This document shows positions 1 through 13,331 of a stretch of DNA of 64,000 nucleotides, one piece after another; position 1 is the first letter of the stretch; every line of letters begins with the position of its first letter. The stretch lies in assembly GCA_005656395.1 (NCBI GenBank), contig SRSI01000060.1, forward strand, positions 868,001-932,000, written 5' to 3'. The translations under genes and the position numbers were made by a program. A model generated the notes under the pieces. That model worked only from the letters and a program-made list of their open reading frames with translations, had not been told where the DNA came from and did no database searches. This DNA comes from Strongyloides papillosus. Its lineage: Eukaryota; Nematoda; Chromadorea; Rhabditida; Strongyloididae.

Positions 1-74
1 AAGCGTATCTGTATTTTAAAAAATTGAAAAAAGAATAAAATAAAATGGAGTAGAGATATTTCTACGATTAGGTA

Positions 75-128
75 AAAAATCCCAGCCCTACGGGCAGGCA
101 GTGGCGAGCGAAGCGAGTTAGCTGCTTG
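75..128. repeat. GC-rich dispersed repeat, copy 1
   Basis: A sharp GC-rich island in AT-rich DNA. It contains a small hairpin (GCCC-tac-GGGC) followed by GGCGAGCGAAGCGAG and an AGCTGCTT tail. A related copy in opposite orientation lies at 41722-41775, where the loop is tgc instead of tac, and a weaker one at 41776-41822. The function is unknown; it may be a transposon terminus. The rest of positions 1-979 shows no gene. Confidence 0.55.
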
Positions 129-979
129 TAGATAATCTATCGAATTATATATTTATTGACATAAAATTATAGAAAACAAATGTATAAATTGATAGGATTT
201 AAAAAAATTACTTACTCCTATCCGAATAGAAACCTTTTGATATGTAGTATTTCACATGCCTATAAATTGTAGTAAGTGATGTATAAAAATCACATTAACA
301 GCATAATTAAAATGTATTTTATGAGGATAAGAAAATGTATTTGCACTTTAACGAATCTGATATTAATCTCTAAACTACGAAACTCTGTCAAAGTGTTAAA
401 ATTATTCGAAATGCGGAAAAAGCTATAAAATAGGATTTTTTTTATTAAAAAATTTTTCTGAAATATAAATTTTAATTTTTAGCTATTTTAATCTTTATAT
501 ACTATTATTTTACCATAATATATTTATTAATTTGTTTATTTTAGATGGCTTGTTTTTAATATCATTCAATTAATATTAAAATATCCGAACAAGATTTACA
601 TCTATTAGTTTTATGCATATTTTATTAATATTTGTATTTTGCTCTTAGAAGAAGATTAAATAATCATAAAGTAAATTCTATCATTCAATTTATTCTGCTA
701 ATTAAATAAAATATATTTTATCATGATCTTTATTTCACTAAAAATAATTTTATAATTTTTTTTTGATCCTACAATTCCTAATTATTAATGAAAAATTTAA
801 TCAATAATTTGTTCTATTATTATGTCTAATTAGAAAACTTATAAAAAATAATCCATACCTATATTTAAAATGATGTATAAATAATTGTATTAAAAGACTT
901 CATGTAAAGTGTTGTCAAAAAAACAAATTAAATTTTTAAAATACATAACTATCTATATAAGAAAATTGTGTGATATAAA

Positions 980-1565
980 TTAGTTAAAAATATATAGAGA
1001 TACAAATTTGTTGTAACCTTCTATATCTTCTTTTTGGTTTAGGCTTCTAGCCAAATCAATGTCTCGTATATTGAAATATTTTTTGAGGGTTGCACTATAA
1101 TATATAAAGTTTGCTGGAACTCGCACTTTCAATATTTTTTCACAATTTATACTTTTTCCCCTACATTGATGAAAAATTAAAACATATGGATCAAAAAATT
1201 ATACTTTAGTTTAGTTGTTTAATTACTTACTTGCACTAAGAATACTTCGTACTTTTCTCGCAGCAGAAAATCTTCTATTATTTGTAATAACTTTACGATT
1301 TAATAAAAATTGTCCATTAAATCTAGTATAATCATAGAGAAAAACTCGAGAACTTCTAGCTGGACGTCGATTACAAGTAACATATTCAAATACGCCAAAT
1401 ACATTAATTCTTTTAAAGCTTAGACGTTCAACTTTACTTTGAATGAAAATCGATAAAATCAATACAATTATATTAAAATTCACTAATATAGAAAAGTTTG
1501 GTATTATAAAAATATATAGAACACTATAATTTATAGTAAAAATTGAAAAGTAGTATAAATATACT
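980..1565 (-). CDS. Transthyretin-like (TTL) family secreted protein
   Basis: The model is complement(join(980..1160, 1227..1482, 1565)), 145 aa, within the usual TTL length. It begins with a hydrophobic signal peptide (residues 1-16). The TTL core follows: a V-x-G strand, a Cys, the NRRPA turn, and a V-x-L-Y-D strand. The last exon gives CEKILKVRVPANFI and a Y-x-N-I-x-D-I-D-L strand, matching the family's C-terminal half. Intron 2 (1161-1226) must use the second of two overlapping donors (GTAA|GTAATT) to keep frame. No ATG lies in the exon that encodes the signal peptide: it starts TG right after an acceptor (TATTAG), so ATG appears to be made by joining an upstream exon ending in A (donor at 1564). 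TTL proteins are a nematode-wide, mostly secreted family. A broken start would make it a pseudogene, but the rest looks intact. Confidence 0.75.
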
Positions 1566-2850
1566 TAACAATCTTTTATCCAGCTTGTTAATATAACAAT
1601 TTTTTTGATTTTTGACTCTCTAATAGATATTTCTTAACCAATTTGTCATAAAATTTGGTATTCGCTGAAAGTTAAAATTTTAAAATTAAAAGATACCGAA
1701 TCCGATATACAGAGTCAACGTTTTGCCTAATTTTTTTAGTTTTTAAATACACACTTACAATGCTCCAGAATAAGAATAACCAAACATTACTAATAGGAAC
1801 TTACAACCTGTGAGCAATGAAAACAAATAATTCACATCTGTGGTACAAAATCAATAAACTATGTCGACATTTTACTACCAATATAACGTTGATATAGGAA
1901 AGGTGCTCTTGTAATAAGTAAAGCTTCAACATTTTTCATTTAAAGGCAGATTTCAATATTAGTGGAGCAAAATTTATCATAACTGCTGACAGAAAATTTA
2001 GTTCCTAGGAGAATACTTTTTATTCAACTTTAACTAAGACAGCATTGAAATTTAATGCTATTTTAAAATTAACAACTAGCAATTTCAATACACTAGCCTT
2101 ATTGATATTCAAAAACAATTCCATACCAAAATATAAACTTAAAAAATCAAATAAAAACAACAAAAAACAAATAATCACTAGAAAAATAACCAATATTTTC
2201 TGAATTTTGTATATCTAGATTCAAATTCTAAGGATAAAAGTTCTACAACAATTAACAAACAAAAACTAATTAAATAATATACTATTTGTTTACAAATAAA
2301 ATATACTTAAAATTATAGAGTTATAGGCTATCATAGATTTGGCCATGTTTTTCAGATCATAGATTAGTTAAACTAAGAATTTTAACAATTATATTAAAGT
2401 TAATTATTAATAAATTATACAATAAATATTGTAAATATTCTATTAGTATAATTTCTATTTAAAATGAACTAAAGTTGTGATGTTATTGGTTTGCGTACGC
2501 CTTCATTTATTTGATTAAGTCCTTTTTTCTCATACGGATGTTTTTTTTGTACACTTTTTGGTGTAAAAATACTATTGTTCCGATTTTTGTAGGCAGTAAC
2601 TGTACTTTAGAGATGAGGGAACTTTAAAATTATAAAGACTTTTTTTAAAATAGTAATATTTATTTGATATTAATGAAGCATTATTATAAAAAACAGTGGA
2701 ACAGTATGTGGTAACAGGGGTACAAGTATAAGAATAATAATGAAGTTTAAAACTGAGAGGGTACACTTTGTTAGTATTTTATATATGTTAGCTAAAAGCA
2801 AGTTTAGCTTATCTATTGATGATGGCATAATATTAGGTTGAGGAATAAAT
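1566..2850. other. AT-rich intergenic DNA
   Basis: No coding region or clear repeat was recognised here. Short open frames are of low complexity and lack splice or family support. Confidence 0.6.
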
Positions 2851-3600
2851 AATGGCCGCGGACAGAAAAAATGAATTAAGGCAACATTTATTTAAGTTTA
2901 TGTTGAATAAATTTATCGAAATAATACTCGTTAGAATCTACACCTTTTTCTCAACGTTCTGACGGCTTTTGAATCCCCGTTTTATAAGATTCAGGACTTT
3001 TGGATTTAATAAAAGTCACTGAGATCGCTTTCTGACGACTCCTGATTCTTAAACAATTTATCCTTAAAAAATACATCGAAATGCTCAAACAAATTGGAAA
3101 TTGTAAGAAAGAGATCAGGTGAGTATGGAGGGTGAGATAGAGCCCCATATTTTAATTCACCAAGTTTTTTTAATGCTAGTTTTGAAAAATGGCATCTTAT
3201 CTTGTCATTCTATAATATTGGAATATTCCTATTTTTAAAGTCGGATGGTTTTTTTTAGTTTTTCATTCATTTTCTCAAGCTCCTGTCAATATATTTCAAC
3301 TCCCTTGGTGACTGCTTTAAATTTGATTCTACAATCTTCCATTAATTCTGAGTATTGGTAATAAATAGTTTTCTTTTACCCTCTTAAATATTGAGGTCAA
3401 AATTAACTCTTTGGAATTTCTCAAACCACCGACGCAAAAAGCGTTCAGAAGTTAACCTTTTCCTTTATGCATTCACTATATTTTGATGAGCTTCAACTCT
3501 ATTACGTCTAAGTTTGAACTCATGCAAGAAATTACCCGTAATTTCTTTTTTGACAACATTTTTAAGAATGGACATAACTTTTTTAAAAATTAATTTGAAA
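2851..3600 (-). pseudogene. Decayed mariner/Tc1-type transposase
   Basis: Minus-strand translation around 3115-3142 gives SHPPYSPDL, the landmark found near the third catalytic Asp of mariner transposases. It is followed by a mariner-like stretch. Frames change and stops interrupt the rest, so this is a fossil. Terminal inverted repeats were not found. It is distinct in sequence from the two 886-bp copies further on. Confidence 0.6.
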
Positions 3601-5089
3601 ATTAAAGTAATATATAAAATATTGTCAGGGCAAGTCCCCCTACATTTCTACATAAAGACCGTTTTAATATGAATTTATTTATTTTAATTTTTTACAATGG
3701 AAAATTGTAGTAAGAATTTGCGGTCATTATTTATGCTCCATCCTAATACTTTGGCTAAATTTTTTTAGTGCGTTAATTGTAATTGTAAATATTATTTAAT
3801 TATCGTGTTTTTATAAAATTGTTTATCAACAAAAATTAGTTTATTATTGGAAGAACTGGGGAGAACTAAGTTTGAAATTTTATTGAACATGTAATGTCAG
3901 TTAAAAATAAACCTAAAATTTGACAGCAAGTAGTGAAATCCAAAAAGTAAAGTACATGGATATACATAACACCGATGTAATTCTTGCTAACAATGTATAT
4001 GTATTTATCAATTATTTAACAGAATCTCATTTTTTTACACGAAAACTTTAATAATCAATGAATGTGCTGATTTTATTTATGTTCAATCTTATAACAAATT
4101 TTAAAAATTTAATAAATTTGCTAACTTCAACTAATAGATGAATATTACGGCAAATAGTTCTATGTGAAAAGCATGATTTTTGAAATTTGGATGGAGTTAC
4201 TTTTAAAAATTCAGCTTCTGTTTAAATTTGTGATATTCACTTCATAAATGAAAATCAGAGATTGGAATAAATGATTTTACAATCAATCTTGAATTAAAGT
4301 TTCCGAAAAAAATTCTTACTTTAAAATAAATAATTTCACTATTTTAATAAAAACACTCACATATATTTTCTTAACATTATTATTTCGAAAGCGATACAAA
4401 ATTAGTAGTAAAATAAACGATTCTTCGAGCTTTCTCAAAATATTAAAAGCATAAATATTTAAAATTAAACTATAGGAATTTAAAAAGTCATTTGTGATAG
4501 TTAGACAGAATGCTGATATCGAAATTAAAATAGAAAGATGGTAAATTATTTTAAAAAAGTCCAGGAAAAATAAACATTATTCTGTATAAATTAGAATAAA
4601 ATTTATTAATCTAATGCAAATTAAAGACCAAAAATTATGCTTCGAATTTAAAGTAATTTGTTATTAGCAAATAGACAAAATTATCTGAAAGCAACAAAAA
4701 GATTTATTAAATTTTCTAGTGATATTTTATATAAAAAAGATCATTCTCGTTAATGTTTTTAGCAATAATGTGACAAATTTCTGAAATATACGAAAGTTGT
4801 CAGATCATTTCTGATAGTTTAAAATAGTTATGAGAAAGCGAAAAAAATATAGAAATATCTTATAAGATGTTTCACGAAACCATCTATAAAAAAATTAATG
4901 AAATAGGCACTTTTGTTAAAAAATATTAAATATATAAATTTTTAATCCAACAATTGCGATAGAATTTTAAATGTAATTCGGAAAATTAGCTATAAAAGTT
5001 TTATACGCAATGTATTTTTGTTAGACCCAGTATACGATTAAAGTTAGGAAGAAAACTATTGTTTTGGTTCTCTATCTGTTCTCTTTTTT
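3601..5089. other. AT-rich DNA without a recognised gene
   Basis: No gene was recognised. The 3' end of the Helitron fossil that starts just to the right probably falls here, but no terminal hairpin with a CTRR end could be assigned. Confidence 0.5.
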
Positions 5090-6960
5090 TGCATGTTATT
5101 TGTTTTCTATATTTTCACTATTTGATCAGTATCTATGCATTAAATATATCAGTATAAACAATATTTTTTGCTTTATCCGATACTTTTTTCACAAATAGAA
5201 AATTAGAACTTTTTACACGTGAAAAAACATTATACATTTGTTCATGTGAAAATAATGGTGTTGTTAAATCTACATCAACTTTACTTAATGTTTATCCTTG
5301 ACTTTTGCTAAAAGTCATAGTTAATGAAAGTTATACAAGAAACTGTTTCTTGTTAATGTGAATGGATATTCTCTTTCAGAACTATATGAAATTATTCTAG
5401 ATATAAGAACAGTTTTATCTTTATTTAATCCTGACAAATAGATACATTTCAAAAAATTTTTTTAATTCCTATAATTATCAATCTCGTGCCATTACAAAGT
5501 CCTTCTTTAATGTTCAAATTACGAATATGTGGTGGTAAACTACTAGGTGGTAACTGATTCAAATTTTAAAAAAGCATATTGTAGTAATTTTCATCTGTAT
5601 CCGAAACTTTTCTAATCGAATCGACTGAAAATATTTTTTCTACATTGCCTAGTAGAGTAATTAATACTTACTATCTATTGACTGTACGATGGTTTTTTTT
5701 GGAACAAGAATTGTCAGTTAAATTTTTCTAATATGCTTTCATTTCCATCTCCCAAGATATAATTTACTAAATTTCTAATTGATTAGATATTTGGTGGTAT
5801 ATGAACTTCATTATCTTCATTTTCTTGAACAGCATCATTGTAAATATCTAAAATCTACTGTGCAAAAATCTATCTCGTTCTTTTGGTAGTTGCTTTGGAT
5901 AAAGATTTTCTGTAATCTCTTTACAATTTGAATTTATAATGATTGTAATAAAAAAATTTAGCTTCCCAAATTTCCTAACAATAGCTATACCATCTTGATA
6001 GCCTAAATGGATGAATTTTCTTGAGCCAATGTAACTGCTAAAAAGTTAAATTCTCTCCTTTTTTTGCAACTTCTTCATTATCTTCATCACCGAGAAGATA
6101 ATCTTCAAGAAGATCTTACATTTGTTTATTATTTTTTTGTTTAAGCTCTTTATTAAGCTTAAGAACGTAATTTAGACGATCTCTTTTATTGTTGTGTAAG
6201 CATCAACAACAAATAGCTGAAATAATAGTGCTCCATGATGTAAAGGATTTAATAATGTTCTCACTGCAATTAGATTTTGGAAATAAACTAATTTCGTTAG
6301 AGATATTTGTTCATTATCTTTTTAATATGCTTTTTTTTCTTCCCATCTAAAAGCTTCTGTTAAGAAGAACAATGGATATGTTGCAGAATTTTCTAAAGAA
6401 CTAAAATGACTCAAAATTTCGAATTTTTTTGTTTTATTATACAGCAAAATATTATAATTGAGAACTTGACTATCTTCATTTTGAAATATGGCTGCTATTT
6501 CTGTAACCTGTGACAAATAAAGAATAATATCATTCTTATTTTCTTGAAGTTTCAAAACCAATTTATAAATTGGCACAGCTTTATTTTTAATGTCTTAACC
6601 CTTGCTTACGAATATAATCACCAAAATATTTATATGATAATGCTAACATATTTATTTTAGAAATTATATGAGTGAGACTATTATTAACTTATATTTTAAT
6701 TAATGCCTTAGTATTTTTTTCTAGTATCTTCAGCAACATCAGATCTATAAAAAATATCACTATTCATAGGACAAATAATCTTTATTTTCAGGAACAAGTA
6801 TGTTCAGTACACGTGTAGTTTCATCATACAACATAAATGTTGGAGGATCTGATGTTTTAAAATCTCTTTGTTGACCGGTTAAGCTTGCATAATCAAAATT
6901 GTTGTTAATTCGTCTAAAATGCTTTTTGAAATATATATCTTTCTTATTTTTACTTTTAAA
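5090..6960 (-). pseudogene. Decayed Helitron Rep/helicase
   Basis: Read on the minus strand from right to left. Around 6750-6930 there is an N-terminal Helitron domain signature (a RRINNNFDYASL-like stretch for R-x-Y-N-x-A-x-A-F-x-S, then a D-x-T-x-V strand). Positions 6322-6576 carry the next conserved block (V-T-E-I-A-A, D-I-I-L-Y, and S-A-T-Y-P-L-F-F). Around 5470-5560 come LPPHI and [10 protein letters not shown]. At 5180-5330 is the Pif1-like end, MTFSKSQG-stop-TL, then VDVDLTTPLFSHEQMYNVFSRVKS. A TAA replaces the Gln codon in the KSQGQTL block, and frames shift repeatedly. About 1.9 kb remains of the ~4 kb expected, so the HUH nuclease and front of the helicase are largely gone. It is a dead copy; AT-rich sequence to about 8400 may belong to the same element. 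Confidence 0.82.
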
Positions 6961-8399
6961 CAGAATGTTCTATTAATTTAAGAAAGTTGTTAAATAATCT
7001 TTCATATTCTTTAATTTCCCTAAATTCACAACATTGTTTATAATTTTTTTAATAAAACATTGCTTGACAATAATGTTCACAATTAACTGAAAGAGGATTC
7101 AAAAATTTTCCGTATGGAAATAATTTTCTCATCTCTAGTCGGAAAAAGTTCTTATTTTTTTTAGTTAATTTTGGTTTTTTTTTGATTGAATCATTATCAA
7201 CTTGAATTGGATCAACAGCTTAAAAATAGAATCTATCTGATGTTTTTTACTTAATGATGTATGACCACGTTTCATAATATTGTTTGATAGTCTTTTAATT
7301 CTCTTTGTCAAATTTTTTTTACCAATAGTTTTTCGAGTTTTATCCAATTGAACGAAACTTAAAAATACATTTTTAAAAACTAAAATTTTGTCATTATCAT
7401 CATTTAATTAAACACTTTTTGCAATACTTTCTAAGTTTTCTGATAATTTTTTTCTAGATTTACTGATTGCATTTTTAGTAAATCAGCCTCCGGTTTTCTT
7501 TTGCAATTTTTAATTTTCTTTTTGATATTTTTTACTCGTTTTAATGTAGACTCTACAACTATTTAAGTCTTACTGTATCTATTGATATATTTTTTTCAGA
7601 TATATCAATTTCGATTTGCTCTTCATTATTTATAGTAACATTTTTATTTATATCACGTTAAATACCTTATTTAATTTTAAATTGTCGTTAGATGGTGATT
7701 TAACAATACTTATTGATAATTCCTTACATAATCTATTAGGAGGACTTTAAATTTTCTTTTCTTATTTTTTTGCAGTTATTAGATTTATTTTCGATCACAA
7801 TTTTTTTTAGTGTAGAATCATTATTTTTATCGAAATTTATGACAGCTTTTAATGGATTGTTTCTACTTTTATCAACTTTCATTGGTTTTTTATTACTTTT
7901 TATAGAAACTTTAGTTGGATTCTTACTGAAAACCTCATTTATCTTTAAATATCAATACATTTTTTTTAACGATGTCTACAGATTTTTTTTAATCTATTTA
8001 ACCGTTTATGTGTTTTCTTTTTCTACTTAATTTTTTACATTTATCAGATGTAACTTTCAACAAATATATTTCTAAATTTAAATTAAAATCGATTTATTTA
8101 TTTTTTTTATAAATACAATGTTATTTTTTGACTACTTTGATATTCTACTTTTTATTTATTTTTATTTCCAATACATCAGATTTATTATCTAATATATTTT
8201 CAGTATTAATATTTACAGCATCAAATTGAAATGTTGAATTATTAACAACTTGAATAAAATCTTTAATTAAAGAAACTAATCTGTTGAACATTAACATACA
8301 CGAAACACTATTTAAGCAGTATTTTTCAATTTGATCCATGTGAATGATAATTAAACAGGAAGAATGCTTCATTATGATATGTTACTAAAGAAGCACTTT

Positions 8400-11028
8400 C
8401 ATTCTCATTTAAGATTAGAAATTAGTGCTTATTTACTAATCTCTTCAATGTCTATGAAAGAAAAACGAAACTAAAATGTTTTTCTAAATTATAGGCGCAA
8501 GGCTCTTATATTTACCTAGTCAAAATATAAATAATAAATATTTTAAATACACTTTAATTTTTTGCAATAAATTTTAAAATGGGGTTATTTCGGATCCTCC
8601 GGTAAGAGTAAGGTAGGTGGCATCTAAAAAATTCATTATTGACTCAACTTTTTTTCTTTAATTTTTTTCAATTCAAGTACAAACTGAGTAATAGTTTTAC
8701 ATTAATGTACTTTCACAATTCTTGGTCACTAGAAATTTCTACTAATGTTTCACATTTCTCCAAAAATTCCTACGATCATTTATCTGGAAACTTAAATATG
8801 CTTTAAAATTCAACAAGTTTTTTCTAAAAATATGATTCTTTCAATAATATCCAATCTTATCTCAACTTTATTAGCATATGATTGAAAAGTACTTTTTTAC
8901 TTGAAAAGTGTATTTTTTAAGCAAGATGTAGCAAAAATATATTTCTTCGTTTGTTCAAAAACAATTGTTTTTACTATATTGATTATTGTGACATTAATTT
9001 CATTTTATTGATTAATATTTTTAACACTGTTTAGTATTTTTTAAAAAAGTCAAATTTTAAGAAAAATTGTAAAGATTATTATCAATTGGCATTAAATCCA
9101 AAGCTTTTTGCTAAAAAAAATTTTTACAATTGTTAAATATTTTATGAAGAATAAGAAACAAATATTCAAATAATATCACTAAGAAACTATATTTTAAACA
9201 ATTAAATTTTTCTTGTTTTTTACTACTATGATTATATAAATTTCTTAGCCTTAATATTGTTTAAATTATTTATTATTAAAATTTAGAAAAGTAAAATTTT
9301 TATATGATAAAAAGTTTTGTGGCAGTAACATATATGAGTTTTTATTTAATCTTTTATTCGTGGTTACCCATAAAATAACAATCAAGTAAAAAGAATTTTA
9401 ACTTACGAATGATCAGCAAAATTAAATGTGAAAAGTTATACTGATTATCGTTATATATATGTTTTTTATTTTATCGATAACTAATGATCTATATTTTCTT
9501 TCTTATTATAGATAGAAGGTTTTACTAATCTTTAGTAATCTTAATGATATGCTCAGGTAAAGCCATAATTAGAAAACGTTTGTAAAAAATTAATTAAATC
9601 AACTGGCATTTAAAAAGATCATCATTATTCAAAAAAATTTAATAGAAATTTTATTATATTCGGAAATTTTAGCTAACAAAGAATCGATTCTGCCTCGAGA
9701 CAAAATGTTTCATAATGCACTGTATTGAGTTTACCCTTTTCCTCCGTCACGTAATATACGCATTTCTTTGAATCAAAATTTCCATCTGTGAATTATGCAC
9801 AAAAACATATGTTTATTGAATAAAAAAAAAGTTACTTTCAAAAAATTAAAAAAATAGAAAGATGATAGCAAGTACTTGGGTTGCAAAATTAAAATTACAA
9901 AAAGCAAGAAGATTCAACTAATTGAAAAAAAGGAAGTAAATTGTGTGATATTACAATAAATAATAAACGCTAAGAATATAATAAAGAATGATTTATTTTG
10001 TAAGTTAATCATCATATATATATAGCAAAATGATGATAACTATATACAAGTCATCAAGCAATACGAAACACTTCCTCTTCTGTTGTTGTATAATCTTTAA
10101 AAAAAAATAAAACATGGAAAATAAAAATTATAATAATAAAAGATAAAGATAGACAAACGAAATAAATAAGAATTTTTATACAATTGAAATAACAGATTAA
10201 ATTATTAACCAATTTTAATATTGTGTTTCATTACAAATGCTAATAATTTATTTTAAATTTCTTTGCAAAAGTTTTTATGATCCAAGTCGCATTTAAAGAA
10301 AAATGAAGTTGATTCGGTGGATTTAGTGGGCAGAAATTTAGCAACATATTCAGCTTTTTATTTTCAATCGGAAAATGGCGATAATGAGAAGCTGTTTGCA
10401 TTTTCAATAAGACACATGGTTCAGAAGTTTTGTGAAACTCATAATTGTGTTATTTGATTTCGACATCGTGCTTGACGAAATCAATGACGTAGATAACACA
10501 ATACAAAATAAATGATAAAATTTATTTTTAAAGATAAGATATCAGCTATCAAATATCATAATCATATGATTTATATACTATGATAGTCCATTAGTGATAT
10601 TTATCTTCTTATAATGGGGTTTTGAGAAATACTAAACATCTCAAAGAAATAACTCGTTCCTTTACAATTACATAATGAAAGTTGACCCGTTGGAGTCAGT
10701 CCTTCTATGTAACAATTTGCTATCGATTTAAAAAAATACGAATTATCACTAAGAAGCAAGGTATGTAATTCGATATCTTTAATTTTTTCAAGTACCATAA
10801 CGAATAAACAGAAATCAACATGAAACATACATTACAATAGTATAATCTTAAAAAAGTATTGGAGATAAAGTAATATGTCAAATAGTGTTAAACTTACATT
10901 GTAGCCGCCAATTTTTTGTAGTAAATTTTAAAAATAAGTTGTAGAAATAAAGAATATTAAATTTACATTTTGACTGTTGTATCTTAAGAAAGATATATAA
11001 AAATTTATTATTAAAGGACAAATAAATA
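8400..11028. other. AT-rich DNA with a possible coding remnant
   Basis: Mostly featureless. At 10270-10500 and 10601-10828 the base composition rises and the minus strand shows protein-like stretches (for example EGLTPTGQLSLCNCKGT, and FPIENKKLNMLLNFCPL in a different frame). No family was recognised, and the opposite strand of 10300-10450 is also partly open. It may be a gene fragment or another transposon fossil. Confidence 0.3.
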
Positions 11029-11914
11029 TTAGGTTGTTGCAAAAGTTCTGTCGTATTTTCTATGGTCATTTTTAATCATCAAAAAAGTATGATTACAATT
11101 GATATAAAAATAAGCTATTATAATAATTAGATAGTACCACTTCTTAACTTTAAAGTTCGTATAATCACAATTTGTTACATCGTCTATGCTACATTTTCTT
11201 TTGCTAAAAGTGGATGTGGTCAGAAGTCATTTTTAACACTGTATTTTCTAAGAGCTCCAACTAAGACAATTGACAACTGATGCTTTCAAAAAATTTTGTG
11301 TAGCATTAGGGAAAGATGTAGTAAATGTTGGAATTATGTAAAGATCGTTTTCAAAGTTTCAAGACAAAGAAATGAATCTTGAAGATGAAGCATTCATTTG
11401 TATGACTTCAGCTTCCAATGAAGATTTTTTAAATTCTATCAATTTTAAACTACTTTTAATGACCTCTATTATAAAATTCTATCAACATTAGACAAAAAAA
11501 TTTTAAAAAAATTACGGAATTCGAAAAATTACAAAGATGTTGTTCTTCAATATGACGGCATGTGACATAAAAGACTCGGAAAAATATGGATAAGAAAAGT
11601 TATGAATTACTCTCGTACACAACATATTCTTCAGATGTTTCTCTATCTAATCACTACTTACTCTTGTCTCTACATAACTTATATAATGGTAGATACTTCA
11701 GTAAAGTTGGTAAGGCAAATATTGATTTTTTTGAAACTTTCTTTAAAAAGGATGGGAAATTCTTTATATCTGGAATCGCAAAGGTAGCTACTTAATGAAG
11801 ACTAGTTATAGATTATATTCAATAATATATTGTAAATTAGATATATTTCTTATTAAAATTATAATCATTTAAAAATCTCGTAAAAATTACGACAGAACTT
11901 TTGCGACAATCTAA
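11029..11914 (+). mobile_element. mariner-like deletion derivative, copy 1
   Basis: It is 886 bp, bounded by ~27-bp terminal inverted repeats beginning TTAGGTTGTYGCAAAAGTTC and flanked by TA on both sides, the mariner target. On the plus strand, 11586-11795 still encodes the transposase C-terminus: a degenerate (Y/P)-x-TYSSDVSLSNHYLLLSLHN block replacing HPPYSPDLAPSDYHLF, then F-F-x-x-F-F-K-K-D-G-K-F-F. A complete mariner is about 1.3 kb, so about 400 bp is missing and upstream frames carry stops. It cannot make an active transposase. Confidence 0.85.
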
Positions 11915-12445
11915 TATAATCTTACCTGACTTCTGCAAAGTAATAATTTTTTAATTTCTTCTTTTATGAAAACAAACGCAAATCATCTCTTCAAACAATG
12001 TTGCGTAAGATGCGTAATGATAATTTATATAATGTATTTGAAACGTTTGACTACAAATTTTTTAAACATGTATTAAATAATTATGTGTATAACGGTGGCA
12101 TTAAGTATCAGAAATTTAAACAAAATAAAAGAGTTCTTGTTATATCATTTCATCGATATATAGAAAATGTAAATACAGAAAACTTTACTTTCAAGGAAAA
12201 AAAGAAAGAAAAACATGCAGATATTTATGATTATAATAAAGAATAGTTAAACTTTGCTACTATTTTTGTTGTTAAACAGTAAAGAATTGTAGCAATACTA
12301 GAAAAAATTCTTATTCAAATTTCTTGATGAAAGAAATTGTAAAATAATACCAAACTTTGATAAAGATGAAACTCTGGTCAAACTTAAAAAGATTAGTTAA
12401 GCGATAAATATTTTGTACATATCCCAAAAATGTATTGGAAATATA
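11915..12445. other. Spacer between inverted mariner copies
   Basis: This 531-bp segment separates two oppositely oriented copies of the same element. It contains an 82-codon plus-strand frame (11998-12246) with no recognisable domain and no clear splice or leader acceptor. Whether it is coding cannot be decided. Confidence 0.4.
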
Positions 12446-13331
12446 TTAGGTTGTCGCAAAAGTTCTGTCGTATTTTTTTCGAAATTTTTAAATGGTTGTA
12501 ATTTTAATAAGAAATATGTCTAATTTACAATATAAAATCGAATATAATCTACAACTAGTCTTTGTTTATTAGCCACCTTATCGATTCCAGATGTGAAGAA
12601 TTTCCCATCCTTTTTGAAGAAAGTTTCAAAAAAACCAACATTTGCCTCACCAACTTTAGTGAAGTATCTACCGTCCTAGAAGTTATGTAGAGATAAGATT
12701 AGGTAGTGATTAGATAGAGAAACATCTGGAGAATATGTTGTGGGCGAGAGTAATTCATAACTTCTCTTATCCAGAAGTTTTCGAGTCTTAAATGTTACAT
12801 GTCGTTATCTTTTAGAACAACAATTTTGTAATTTTTTGAATTCCGTAATTTTTTTACAATTTTTTTGTTTGATTTTGATAAAATTTTACAATAGAGGTCA
12901 TAAAAATTAGTTTGGAAATTATAGAATCTCAAAAAATCTTTATTCGAGGCTAAAGCCATACAAATCCATACTTCAACTTCAAGATTCATTTTTTTGCCTT
13001 GAAACTTTGAGAACGATCTTTACATAGTTTTAACATTTACTACATCTCTCCCCAATGCTGCATAAAAATTTTTGGAAGCATCAGTTGCCATTTGTCTTAG
13101 TTGGAGCTCTTAGGAAATACAGTGTCAAAAATGACTTCTGACCACATCCACTTTTATCAAAAGAAAATGTAGCATAGATGGTTAACAAATTGTGATTATA
13201 CGAATTTTAAAGTTAAGAAGTGGTACTATCTAATCATTATAATAACTTAATTTTATATCAATTGTAATCATATTTTTTTGATGATTAAAAATGACCATAA
13301 AAAATACGACAGAACTTTTGCGACAACCTAA
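12446..13331 (-). mobile_element. mariner-like deletion derivative, copy 2
   Basis: Also 886 bp with the same terminal repeats and TA flanks, but inverted relative to the copy at 11029. Its reverse complement aligns with that copy along its whole length, including the transposase end (LLSPTTYSPDVSLSNHYL) and the same missing portion. The two therefore come from one deletion-derivative family rather than from independent decay. Frames are interrupted by several stops. Confidence 0.85.

Noticed and set aside
10300..10450. Plus-strand peptide with GRNLATYSAFYFQSENG
   Set aside because: The opposite strand is equally open and neither has a recognisable family, so no gene is called.
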